Of a DNA stretch of 51,829 nt, positions 25,836 through 32,863 are shown one piece after another. Positions within the stretch are counted from its first letter, which is position 1; each line of letters opens with the position of its first letter. Under the pieces are notes generated by a model, which worked only from the letters and a program-made list of their open reading frames with translations, had not been told where the DNA came from and did no database searches. Source of the DNA: Pseudomonadota bacterium (lineage in GTDB: Bacteria > Pseudomonadota > Gammaproteobacteria > Burkholderiales > Thiobacillaceae); NCBI GenBank assembly GCA_021802945.1, contig JAJZRE010000007.1, positions 1 through 51,829 on the forward strand, in the 5' to 3' direction. A program made the translations under genes and the position numbers.

Positions 25836-26925
25836 CGACGGCTACGCGCACGCCGCCGGCCCACCAGATGCGGCAGGCGCCTTCGTCCGACACCATGCAG
25901 GGGCCGACCGGGTTTCTGGGCGTACAGGCACGGCCGTAGATGCGGCACTGGCTGGGGTAGATCCTGCCCAGCACGACCTGCGCGCAGTCGCAGCCGGGCG
26001 GCATCTCGCCGGCGCGACGGCGGCCGGGGTCGGCGTGGTCGGCGAACAGCAGGCGCGCGTCGTGTTTCGCGTAGGCGGGCTTCAGCGCATAGCCCGACTG
26101 GGGAATGATGCCGATGCCGCGCCAGTTGGCGTCGACGATGGCGAGGGTTTGATCGAGCAGGCGGCGGCCGGTCGGGTTGCCGCCGGGATGGGCGACTTCG
26201 CGGTAGCAGTTGTCGAGGAAGCGCTCGCCGGTTTTCAACTGGCGCAGCACGGAATAGAACGACGCCAGCAGCGATTCCGGCGCGAAGCCGGCGACCGCGG
26301 CGGGAATCTCGTGCTTGTCCACCACGAAGCGCCATTCTTCCGGCCCCATCACGGTGGAGACGTGGCCGGGCGCGACCAGCGCGTCGAAGCCGGGGGCACC
26401 GGAGTCGAGCAGCATCGCCACCGCCGGCCAGGTCAGGCGGCCGGACAGCAGGATGGAAAGATTGTCCGGGATGCCTTCCGCCAGCATCGCCGCCACCGGC
26501 GCGGTGGTGGTTTCGAAGCCGGCGGCGAAGAACACCACCGGGCGGCCGGGATTTTGCCGGGCGATCCTGCGCGCATCGAGCGGGCTGGCGATCGGCCGCA
26601 CGTCGGCGCCGGCGGCCTGCGCCTCGGCGAGCGAGCGCACCTCGCCCTTCTTCACGTTGACCGGCACCCGCAGCATGTCGCCGAAGGCGACCAGGATGAC
26701 CTTGTCCAGCAATGCCAGCTGGATCGCCTGGTAGACGTCCTCCTCCGGGCACACGCACACCGGGCAGCCGGGTCCCGGCACCAGTTCGAGCCACTTCGGC
26801 AGCGCGCCGCGCAGGCCGGCGTGGGTGATCGAGCGCTCGTGGCCGCCGCACACGTTCATGATCTTGACCGTGCGGTCGAAGTCGAGGGCGTGGATTTTAT
26901 CCAGCCAGGCGCGGGCCTCGATCAT
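25828..26925 (-). CDS. hypD: Hydrogenase maturation protein HypD
   Basis: 365 aa iron-sulfur scaffold on which HypC and HypD assemble the Fe(CN)2CO unit. Hallmarks are IMNVCGGHE (about 24-32), GPGCPVCVCPEEDV, FAAGFETTTAP and the C-terminal cysteines CDCAQVVLGRIYPSQC and CTPRNPVGPCMVSDEGACRIW that hold the 4Fe-4S cluster and disulfide. One-base overlap with hypB and eight-base overlap with hypF. Confidence 0.96.
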   Translation of the reverse strand: MIEARAWLDKIHALDFDRTVKIMNVCGGHERSITHAGLRGALPKWLELVPGPGCPVCVCPEEDVYQAIQLALLDKVILVAFGDMLRVPVNVKKGEVRSLAEAQAAGADVRPIASPLDARRIARQNPGRPVVFFAAGFETTTAPVAAMLAEGIPDNLSILLSGRLTWPAVAMLLDSGAPGFDALVAPGHVSTVMGPEEWRFVVDKHEIPAAVAGFAPESLLASFYSVLRQLKTGERFLDNCYREVAHPGGNPTGRRLLDQTLAIVDANWRGIGIIPQSGYALKPAYAKHDARLLFADHADPGRRRAGEMPPGCDCAQVVLGRIYPSQCRIYGRACTPRNPVGPCMVSDEGACRIWWAGGVRVAVDA

Positions 26926-27731
26926 CAGGCGGTGACGCTGTGGTATTTCATGCCGTCGCCCTGGATCGCCGGGCGACGCGACTGGCCGATGGCGACCCGT
27001 GCCCGCTGGGCGGCAAGCTGATCGCGCAGCCAGGTCAGCCAGGCGTCCATGCCCAGATCCTTTCTGGCGGACAAGCGCATCACCGGCGCCGGGTTGGCGA
27101 GCTTGCGCAAGTGCGCCTCGGCCTTGTCCGGATCGAAGTCGTCGAGCACGGCCAGGAGGTCGGTCTTGGTCAGCAGCATGGCGTCGGCGGCGCGGAACAT
27201 CACCGGGTACTTGGCCGGCTTGTCGTCGCCCTCGGTGACCGAGAGCAGGGTGACGTTGAGATGCTGGCCGAGGTCGAAGCTGGCGGGGCAGACCAGGTTG
27301 CCGACGTTCTCGATGAACAGGAGGTCGATGCCGTCGAGCGTCATGTGATGCAGCGCGTCGTGCACCAGATGGGCGTCGAGATGGCAGGCGGTGCCGGTGA
27401 CGATCTGGTATGCCTGCACGCCCTTGGCACGGATGCGCTCGGCGTCGTTCTCGGTCTCGAGGTCGCCCTCGATCACGGCGCAGGTCAATTCATTTTTCAG
27501 TGCAGTGAGGGTGGCTTCGAGCAGCGCGGTCTTGCCGGAGCCGGGGGAGGACATCAGGTTGATCGCGAGGATGCCGCGGCGGTCGAAGTGCGCGCGGTTG
27601 TGGCCGGCCTGGTCGTCGTTCTTCGCCAGCAGGCCTTTCAGCACGGATACCGCGGTCGTGCCCCGGGCGACGGGCTTGAACGCGAGGTGCTGGTTGCCGG
27701 GGGTGAGGTTGCAGCCGCAGGTGTCACACAT
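26925..27731 (-). CDS. hypB: Hydrogenase nickel-insertion GTPase HypB
   Basis: 268 aa. N-terminal metal-binding motif MCDTCGC (Cys2, Cys5, Cys7), no His-rich stretch of the nickel-storage type, and a GTPase core with the P-loop SSPGSGKT, ENVGNLVCPASFDLG and LLTKTDLL. Delivers nickel with HypA to the large subunit. The start overlaps the hypA stop by eight bases, and the heptamer array at 27734-27768 lies directly upstream of its start codon, so its ribosome site must be formed by, or displaced by, that repeat. Confidence 0.95.
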   Translation of the reverse strand: MCDTCGCNLTPGNQHLAFKPVARGTTAVSVLKGLLAKNDDQAGHNRAHFDRRGILAINLMSSPGSGKTALLEATLTALKNELTCAVIEGDLETENDAERIRAKGVQAYQIVTGTACHLDAHLVHDALHHMTLDGIDLLFIENVGNLVCPASFDLGQHLNVTLLSVTEGDDKPAKYPVMFRAADAMLLTKTDLLAVLDDFDPDKAEAHLRKLANPAPVMRLSARKDLGMDAWLTWLRDQLAAQRARVAIGQSRRPAIQGDGMKYHSVTA

Positions 27732-28113
27732 TTTGTGGGTGAGGGGTTAGGGGTAAGGAGTGAGGAGTATCCATTTCCAGTTCGACGCTTTCGAGCAGCA
27801 ACTCGTCGCCGGAGATGATCCGGGTGTGCCAGTCGCCGCAGGCGCCGCAGAGCAGGCGGTTCATCGCGGCTTCGGTTTCCGCGCCGCAGGTCTGGCAGCG
27901 CACCTGGATCGGCGCGTGGGTGAATTCGAGTGCGGCGTGTTCCATGCGGCTGCCGGCGGCGGCAAGCGGAAATGCGGTGGCGAGAAGTTCAGGCACCACA
28001 CCGGCGAGCGGGCCGATGCGCACGCGGATGGCTGTGGCGCAGCTGGCCTGATGTTGGCCGATCACGGCGTCCACCTGTTCGACCAGCGCCTGCGCGACGG
28101 CGAGTTCATGCAC
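27724..28113 (-). CDS. hypA: Hydrogenase nickel-insertion protein HypA
   Basis: 129 aa, slightly longer than the usual 113-118. Starts MHELAVAQ (His2 is the nickel ligand) and has the zinc motif CQTC...CGAC. The last residues, PHSLPLTPHPQNV, are encoded by a degenerate heptamer repeat and do not look like family sequence; without them the protein would end near LELEM at normal length. It overlaps hypC and hypB by eight bases each. Confidence 0.94.
   Translation of the reverse strand: MHELAVAQALVEQVDAVIGQHQASCATAIRVRIGPLAGVVPELLATAFPLAAAGSRMEHAALEFTHAPIQVRCQTCGAETEAAMNRLLCGACGDWHTRIISGDELLLESVELEMDTPHSLPLTPHPQNV
27734..27768. repeat. Degenerate heptamer array at the hypA-hypB junction
   Basis: Five 7-base units on the plus strand: TGTGGGT, GAGGGGT, TAGGGGT, AAGGAGT, GAGGAGT. 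On the coding strand they read ACTCCTC, ACTCCTT, ACCCCTA, ACCCCTC, ACCCACA and encode the odd C-terminal tail of HypA. Similar 7-base arrays lie at 38625-38685 and 43400-43506. Confidence 0.75.
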
Positions 28114-28336
28114 CGCTTTCCTCCAGGATCTGGTCGAGCAACGCCCAGGTCGTGCGGGCGTCCGACTCGGCGATTTTCTGGATGGCGTAGCCGACGTGAA
28201 CCATGACGAAGTCGCCGACCGCGGGCGGCGCGTCCTGCATCATGAACAGGCTGACGTCGCGCCACACGCCCTTGGCCTGGCAGCGGGCGGTGAAGCCCTC
28301 GATCGATTCGATCTGCATCGGGATGGCGAGACACAT
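28106..28336 (-). CDS. hypC: Hydrogenase maturation chaperone HypC
   Basis: 76 aa from the Met at 28336, chosen because HypC must begin Met-Cys (MCLAIPMQI) with Cys2 exposed after Met removal; an ATG nine bases upstream would bury it. The beta-barrel segment GDFVMVHVGYAIQKI is conserved. HypC binds HypD and then the large-subunit precursor. First gene of the hyp run, divergent from the hydrogenase operon. Confidence 0.94.
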   Translation of the reverse strand: MCLAIPMQIESIEGFTARCQAKGVWRDVSLFMMQDAPPAVGDFVMVHVGYAIQKIAESDARTTWALLDQILEESGA

Positions 28337-28485
28337 GGGCGGCAATCGGAAACCACACTGAAATCAGTATAAGTGATTGGCGCGAGACGGGATGAATTCG
28401 AATATCACGGGATAGTGATTCTGAATCAGAATCTTGAGCGAATTAGTTGGTTGTTATTCTAATTTCAGGCTGCTAGATTGAATTG
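28337..28485. promoter_or_regulatory. Divergent hyp / hydrogenase promoter region
   Basis: 149 AT-rich bases between hypC (minus) and the protease gene (plus), crowded with inverted repeats: ACTGA-AA-TCAGT near 28352, ATCAC-GGGATA-GTGAT near 28405-28420, the long palindrome at 28417-28433, and AATTAG-N12-CTAATT near 28441-28466. No clear sigma-54 -24/-12 element was seen. Confidence 0.6.
28417..28433. promoter_or_regulatory. 17-bp palindrome upstream of the hydrogenase operon
   Basis: GATTCTGA-A-TCAGAATC, eight-base perfect arms around one central base, 53 bases before the protease start codon. It has the form of a dimeric repressor or activator operator; the cognate protein is not encoded in recognisable form nearby. 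Confidence 0.55.
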
Positions 28486-28959
28486 ATGAAAACGCTCGTG
28501 CTCGGCATCGGCAACACCCTGCTCACCGACGAAGGCATCGGCATCCACGTGCTGCAGGCACTCGAACCCGAGCTGGCGAACTGGCCCGATGTGACCCTGC
28601 TCGATGGCGGCACGCTGTCGTTCACCCTGGCCGGGCCGATCGAGGACGCCGATGCGCTGATCGTCGTCGATGCGGCCAACATCAAATCGGAACCGGGCGT
28701 CTGGACCCTGCTGGAGGGGGAGGAGATGGACGCATTCCTGATGAGCAATCGCAAGGCCTCGGTGCATGAAGTGGGGCTGACCGATCTGCGCGCCATCGCG
28801 ATCCTGGCCGGCCACTGGCCCGAAAGGCGCGCCATGCTGGCGATCCAGCCGCAGACCATCGACTGGGGCGAGACGCCGACCCCTGCCGTCGCCGCCGCCA
28901 TAGCCCCCGCCTGCACGGCGATCCATGACCTGATCCGGGAATGGCGGCATGTCGCTTGA
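28486..28959 (+). CDS. Hydrogenase maturation protease (HyaD/HupD family)
   Basis: 157 aa from the ATG (a TTG one codon earlier is also possible). Family marks: VLGIGNTLLTDEGIG with nickel-ligand Glu, DALIVVDAA with the ligand Asp, and SVHEVGLTDL with the ligand His. It cleaves the C-terminal tail of the hydrogenase large subunit after the last His; in this window the expected tail is the 15 residues after His581 of the large subunit. First gene of the hydrogenase operon. The ribosome site is weak. Confidence 0.93.
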   Translation: MKTLVLGIGNTLLTDEGIGIHVLQALEPELANWPDVTLLDGGTLSFTLAGPIEDADALIVVDAANIKSEPGVWTLLEGEEMDAFLMSNRKASVHEVGLTDLRAIAILAGHWPERRAMLAIQPQTIDWGETPTPAVAAAIAPACTAIHDLIREWRHVA

Positions 28960-29365
28960 CGCCATTCCCATCCACGTCGTCAACGCGCCGTCCGGCGAAC
29001 CCGGCCTGACCGGCAACGCGCCGCCGCTGCTGCGCGAGCTGCTCGAGCAGGTGCGCCGCCTGCTGGATACCGGCGAACCGTCCGCCATCGATCTGTCCGC
29101 CTTGCCGCTGACACCCGCCGATCTCGACTGGCTGCACGACAAGCTCGGCAGCGGCGAGATTGCCGTCGCCCTGCAGGCCAACGGCGAATCCACGCTGAAC
29201 GAAACGGGTTGTCCCGGCGTATGGTGGATCACGCATCGCAACGAGCAGGGCGCGGTGACCTCGCAGTTCATCGAAGTGACGTTCGTTCCCGAACTGGTCA
29301 AGGCCCATCCCCGGGATGTGGCCATCGGACAGGAACAGCTTGAGTTCATGATTTCCGATCTCTAA
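28949..29365 (+). CDS. Short HupH/HyaF-like hydrogenase expression protein
   Basis: 138 aa, about half the length of classical HupH/HyaF. The C-terminal domain is recognisable (PADLDWLHDKLGSGEIAV, TGCPGVWWI, VTSQFIEVTFVPELV). HupH-type proteins help mature the small subunit of uptake hydrogenases. It overlaps the protease gene by 11 bases and precedes the small subunit. The single-domain length is seen in some Isp-type operons, but this one is not proved functional. Confidence 0.8.
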   Translation: MSLDAIPIHVVNAPSGEPGLTGNAPPLLRELLEQVRRLLDTGEPSAIDLSALPLTPADLDWLHDKLGSGEIAVALQANGESTLNETGCPGVWWITHRNEQGAVTSQFIEVTFVPELVKAHPRDVAIGQEQLEFMISDL

Positions 29366-29417
29366 AGTGGGTTGAGCACCATTCGCCCGGTGTTTTACGT
29401 CAGGGGAGGCACGCACC

Positions 29418-30497
29418 ATGCAGGGTCCGTTGATCGACACACTCGCGCGGCAGGGCATCACCCGCCGTACCTTCCTCAAGTACTGCGCGACGCTGGCCTC
29501 GATGATGGCGCTGCCTCCGACGGCGGGACGTGCCATGGCCGAGGCGATGGCCGCCGCCCGGCGGCCATCGGTGATCTGGCTGCCGTTCCAGGAATGCACC
29601 GGCTGCACCGAATCGATCACGCGTTCGCACTCGCCGACCATCGAAGGCATGATCTTCGACATGATCTCGCTGGACTACCAGGAGACGCTGATGGCCGCGG
29701 CCGGCCACCAGGCCGAGGCAGCCCGCGCAAACGCGATGAAGGAGAACGCCGGCAAGTATCTGCTGATCGTCGACGGCTCGATCCCGTTGAAAATGGACGG
29801 CGCCTACTCCTGCATCGGCGGCCGCTCCAACGTGGACATCCTGAAGGAAGCCGCAGCAGGCTGCGCCGCCATCGTCGCCATGGGCTCCTGCGCGTCCTAC
29901 GGCGGCATTCCGAAAGCCAACCCGAATCCGACCGGCGCGGTGTCGGTGTCCGATATCGTCAAGGACAAGCCCATCGTCAACATTCCGGGCTGCCCGCCGA
30001 TCCCGGTGGTGATGACCGGCGTGCTGGCGCATTACCTCACCTTCGGCAGCCTGCCGGCGCTCGACGACAAGGGCCGGCCCAAGTCCTTCTACGGCGATAC
30101 CATCCACGACCGCTGCTACCGCCGCCCGTTCTACGACCAGGGCAAATTCGCCAGGACCTTCGACGACGAAGGCGCACGCCAGGGCTGGTGCCTGTTCGAA
30201 CTCGGCTGCAAGGGGCCGGTGACCCACAACGCCTGCGCCACGGTGAAGTGGAACGGCGGCACCTCGTGGCCGGTGGAATCGGGTCACGGCTGCCTGGGCT
30301 GCTCCGAACCCGATTTCTGGGATGGCGGCGGCTTCTACAAGGCGCTGTCGGCGCCGGCCGACCCGCTCAAGTTCGCCGCAGCCGCAGCGGTGGTCGGCGC
30401 GGGAGCGGGCGTGGCAGTGAGCTTTGCCAACCGGGCCAAGAAGAGCGCCGCCAGGGCGTCGCATGAGACGACCACGCTGGCCGATCTGGAGAAATGA
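29418..30497 (+). CDS. hynS: [NiFe] hydrogenase small subunit, Isp-type (group 1e-like)
   Basis: 359 aa. Twin-arginine signal TRRTFLKYCA (Arg16, Arg17) exports the folded dimer. Proximal cluster Cys60 and Cys63 in ECTGCTES, without the two extra Cys that mark oxygen-tolerant group 1d enzymes. Medial and distal cluster residues lie in HDRCYRRPFYDQG, GCKGPVTHNAC and GHGCLGCSEPDFWD. A C-terminal hydrophobic helix (FAAAAAVVGAGAGVAVSFA) anchors it to the membrane. The following genes are Isp1 and Isp2 and then the large subunit, the order of the group 1e HynS-Isp1-Isp2-HynL enzymes of sulfur-oxidising bacteria. Confidence 0.95.
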   Translation: MQGPLIDTLARQGITRRTFLKYCATLASMMALPPTAGRAMAEAMAAARRPSVIWLPFQECTGCTESITRSHSPTIEGMIFDMISLDYQETLMAAAGHQAEAARANAMKENAGKYLLIVDGSIPLKMDGAYSCIGGRSNVDILKEAAAGCAAIVAMGSCASYGGIPKANPNPTGAVSVSDIVKDKPIVNIPGCPPIPVVMTGVLAHYLTFGSLPALDDKGRPKSFYGDTIHDRCYRRPFYDQGKFARTFDDEGARQGWCLFELGCKGPVTHNACATVKWNGGTSWPVESGHGCLGCSEPDFWDGGGFYKALSAPADPLKFAAAAAVVGAGAGVAVSFANRAKKSAARASHETTTLADLEK

Positions 30498-31159
30498 CCA
30501 TGACCGATCTGCAATTTCTGACCTGGGTACGCGGGCCAGGCCTCAACATCGCCATCGGCATCTTCCTCCTGGGCGTGCTGTGGCGCCTGATCGAAATCTA
30601 TACGCTCGGCCGCAGGAAGGATCTCGCCGCGCCACGCCACGCGGCGGGCGCGTCCGGCTTCCATACCGTGTTCCGGCGCTCGCTGCCGCTGCCCGGCATG
30701 CTGAAGCGCTCGCCGGTGAGCTACATCGGCGGCTACATCTTCCACGCCGGGCTGGCGATCATCGTATTCCTGGGCGCCCCGCACATCCTGCTGATCAAGA
30801 ACCTTGTCGGCCTGTCGTGGCCCGCGTTGCCCTCGCAGTTCATCGGACTGGCAGCCGTGGTGACGATGGCGGCGATGGTGGTGGTGCTGGCAGACCGCAT
30901 CAACAAGCCGGTCAAGCGCTTCCTCAGCACCTTCGAGGACTGGTTCACCTGGGCGGTGACCTTCCTGCCGGTGCTGACGGGCTGGATGGCGACGCAGCAC
31001 CTGCTGTTGCCCTATACCCAGATGCTGGCGCTGCACATCCTCTCCGCGGAAATCCTCCTCGTGGTGCTGCCTTTCAGCAAGCTTCTCCATGGCTTCACGC
31101 TGTTCGGCTCGCGCTGGTACAACGGAAAGGTCAACGCGCACAAGGGGGTGCCGGTATGA
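30494..31159 (+). CDS. isp1: Isp1, membrane cytochrome b subunit of the hydrogenase
   Basis: 221 aa related to the gamma subunit of nitrate reductase (NarI-like). Five hydrophobic helices with histidines suited to two b hemes (GGYIFHAGLAII, LPYTQMLALHILSAEILL, KLLHGFTLF). It overlaps the small subunit by four bases; a second Met two codons in is also possible. Isp1 is thought to pass electrons from hydrogen, through Isp2, to the quinone pool. The stop is overlapped by the ATG of the small frame at 31156. Confidence 0.92.
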   Translation: MTMTDLQFLTWVRGPGLNIAIGIFLLGVLWRLIEIYTLGRRKDLAAPRHAAGASGFHTVFRRSLPLPGMLKRSPVSYIGGYIFHAGLAIIVFLGAPHILLIKNLVGLSWPALPSQFIGLAAVVTMAAMVVVLADRINKPVKRFLSTFEDWFTWAVTFLPVLTGWMATQHLLLPYTQMLALHILSAEILLVVLPFSKLLHGFTLFGSRWYNGKVNAHKGVPV

Positions 31160-31335
31160 GCAGGGAGCAGGGGCCCCGCCAGGCGGGGATGCGACCGGCC
31201 GCGAAAACGAAGTTTCGGCGCAGGCTACCTTGCATAGGCAAGTTAAGCCACGTAGTGGCGGCCGAAGCCAAAGCCGGTAGCGACCGACACGATAGCCCCG
31301 GAATAATTGAACTATTCAAGGAGGGAGCAGTATGA
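31156..31335 (+). CDS. 59-codon frame coupled to both isp1 and isp2
   Basis: A complete frame whose ATG overlaps the isp1 stop (ATGA) and whose TGA overlaps the isp2 start (ATGA). The product would be basic and poorly structured (AAKTKFRRRLPCIGKLSHVV) with no recognised family. The DNA contains small hairpins: CCCCGCC-A-GGCGGGG, CTTGC-ATAG-GCAAG and TTGAA-CTA-TTCAA. It may be an inserted repeat kept in frame, or a real small protein. A ribosome site AAGGAGG for isp2 lies near its end. Confidence 0.4.
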   Translation: MSREQGPRQAGMRPAAKTKFRRRLPCIGKLSHVVAAEAKAGSDRHDSPGIIELFKEGAV

Positions 31336-32624
31336 GCGCTTCACTCGAAAAAGGCATCCATGCCCTCAGGGAAGTCATCGACGCCCCCATCGCCAGTTAT
31401 TTCAGCAGCTGCGTGCACTGCGGCCTGTGCGCCGAAGCCTGCCTGTTCTACACCGAAACCGGTGATCCCAAGTACACGCCGATCCACAAACTCGAGCCGC
31501 TGCGCCGTGTCTACGAGCAGGAATACACGCTGCTCGGGCGGCTGAAGAAGCGGGTCGGCCTGTCGAAGGCGGTGACCGATGCCGAGCTCGACGAGTGGCA
31601 GGAACTGGTGTACGACAGCTGCACGCTGTGCGGCCGCTGCTCGCTGGTCTGTCCGGTGGGCAACGACCTCGTCTACATGGTGCGCAAATTAAGGGAAGGC
31701 ATGGCGGTGTCCGGCCACGTGCCCGACGGCATCCGGAACGCGACCAAGCGCACCGTCGAGACCGGCGGGCCGATGGGCCTGAAATGGCCGGCGGTCGCCC
31801 ATGTCCTCAAGCACGCCGAAGAAGTCACCGGCCTGAAGATCCCCGTCGACCAGGCCGGTGCCGACTATCTGGTGCTGCTGTCGTCGATGGAGATCGTCAA
31901 CTATCCGGAATACATCGAGGCGATCGCCCGGATCTTCCACAAGGCGGGCATCAGCTACACGCTCGCGTCCGACGCCTACGAGGCGACCAACGCCGGCATC
32001 CAGATCGGCAACTCGGACCTGGCGAAGGTGATCGTCTCGCGCATCGTCGACGCCGCCGAGAAGCTGAAGGTGAAGAAGGTGCTGTCGCCCGAATGCGGCC
32101 ATGCCTACATGGCGATCCGCTGGGAGGGCCCCAACCTGGTCGGCCGGCCCTTCGGCTTCGAGGTCGTCCACGTGCTGGAGCTGCTCGACGAGCTGCGCCA
32201 GAAGGGCGTGCTGAAGATGAAGGACAAGCTGAAGGATCCGCTCATCCTGCACGACCCCTGCCAGATCGTGCGCCGCGGCGGCGTGCTCCAGGCACCCGAG
32301 CCACTGATCCGGCAGGTCGCGGAGAACTACATTCCGACCGCCGACAAGCAGAAGCTGAACTGGTGCTGCGGCGGAGGCGGCGGGGCCTCCGCGATCCATA
32401 CCGAGGCAGCGGAAGCGCTGCGCGCCAAGGCGTTCAAGATCAAGAAGCGCCAGATCGAGGAGGCGGGCGTCGACACCATGGTGACGTTCTGCGCCAACTG
32501 CCGCATCACGATCGAGGAAGGCTTCGACCATTACGAAATGAATACCAAACTGCTCGGCCTGACCGAGTTGCTGGCGGAACACTTAGAGCCTGTTGATGCT
32601 AATTCCGCGTCTGCGTTGCCATGA
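31332..32624 (+). CDS. isp2: Isp2, HdrD-like iron-sulfur subunit of the hydrogenase
   Basis: 430 aa. Two ferredoxin clusters near the N-terminus (CVHCGLCAEAC and CTLCGRCSLVCP) and CCG-type cysteine domains related to heterodisulfide reductase HdrD and GlpC (CGHAYMAIRWEG region, HDPCQIVRRGG, NWCCGGGGG, TFCANCRITIEEG). In Isp-type hydrogenases it relays electrons between the small subunit and Isp1. AAGGAGG precedes the start. The last 13 codons before the stop (LEPVDANSASALP) are encoded by the inverted end of the 269-bp foldback element, so the natural C-terminus was probably altered by insertion. Confidence 0.92.
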   Translation: MSASLEKGIHALREVIDAPIASYFSSCVHCGLCAEACLFYTETGDPKYTPIHKLEPLRRVYEQEYTLLGRLKKRVGLSKAVTDAELDEWQELVYDSCTLCGRCSLVCPVGNDLVYMVRKLREGMAVSGHVPDGIRNATKRTVETGGPMGLKWPAVAHVLKHAEEVTGLKIPVDQAGADYLVLLSSMEIVNYPEYIEAIARIFHKAGISYTLASDAYEATNAGIQIGNSDLAKVIVSRIVDAAEKLKVKKVLSPECGHAYMAIRWEGPNLVGRPFGFEVVHVLELLDELRQKGVLKMKDKLKDPLILHDPCQIVRRGGVLQAPEPLIRQVAENYIPTADKQKLNWCCGGGGGASAIHTEAAEALRAKAFKIKKRQIEEAGVDTMVTFCANCRITIEEGFDHYEMNTKLLGLTELLAEHLEPVDANSASALP

Positions 32625-32851
32625 GAAAGCGATGGATGCAAGGCGCGGTGCGCCGGCAAGGGCCTTCCCTTGCCAAGCAACGCAACGCAGCAGACACGCT
32701 TTCTCGTGGCAACCCGGAGGGGCGAGCCGATTCGGGCCCATCCCTTTGTCGCAGGCCGCTAGCTGTGTTCACACAGCGGCGCGTCCCGCTTCGCGGGCTG
32801 CACCCGAATCGGCTCGCCGCAGATGTGGAAGTTAGTATCAACAGACTCTAA
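32583..32851. mobile_element. 269-bp foldback (MITE-like) element between isp2 and the large-subunit gene
   Basis: Ends are 20-base inverted repeats with two mismatches: TTAGAGCCTGTTGATGCTAA at 32583-32602 and the inverted copy at 32832-32851. Inside are nested stems: GTTGCCATGAGAAAGCG / CGCTTTCTCGTGGCAAC (32615-32631 with 32697-32713, one mismatch) enclosing GGCAAGGG-CCTT-CCCTTGCC, and GGCGAGCCGATTCGGG / CCCGAATCGGCTCGCC (32721-32736 with 32803-32818, perfect) enclosing GCTGTGT-TC-ACACAGC and CCCGC-TTC-GCGGG. It has no protein of its own. The left end supplies the last isp2 codons; the right end stops 12 bases before the hynL ATG, just ahead of its AAGGA ribosome site. Structure suggests a non-autonomous transposon or a hairpin repeat family. 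Confidence 0.75.
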
Positions 32852-32863
32852 AGGACTGAATAC

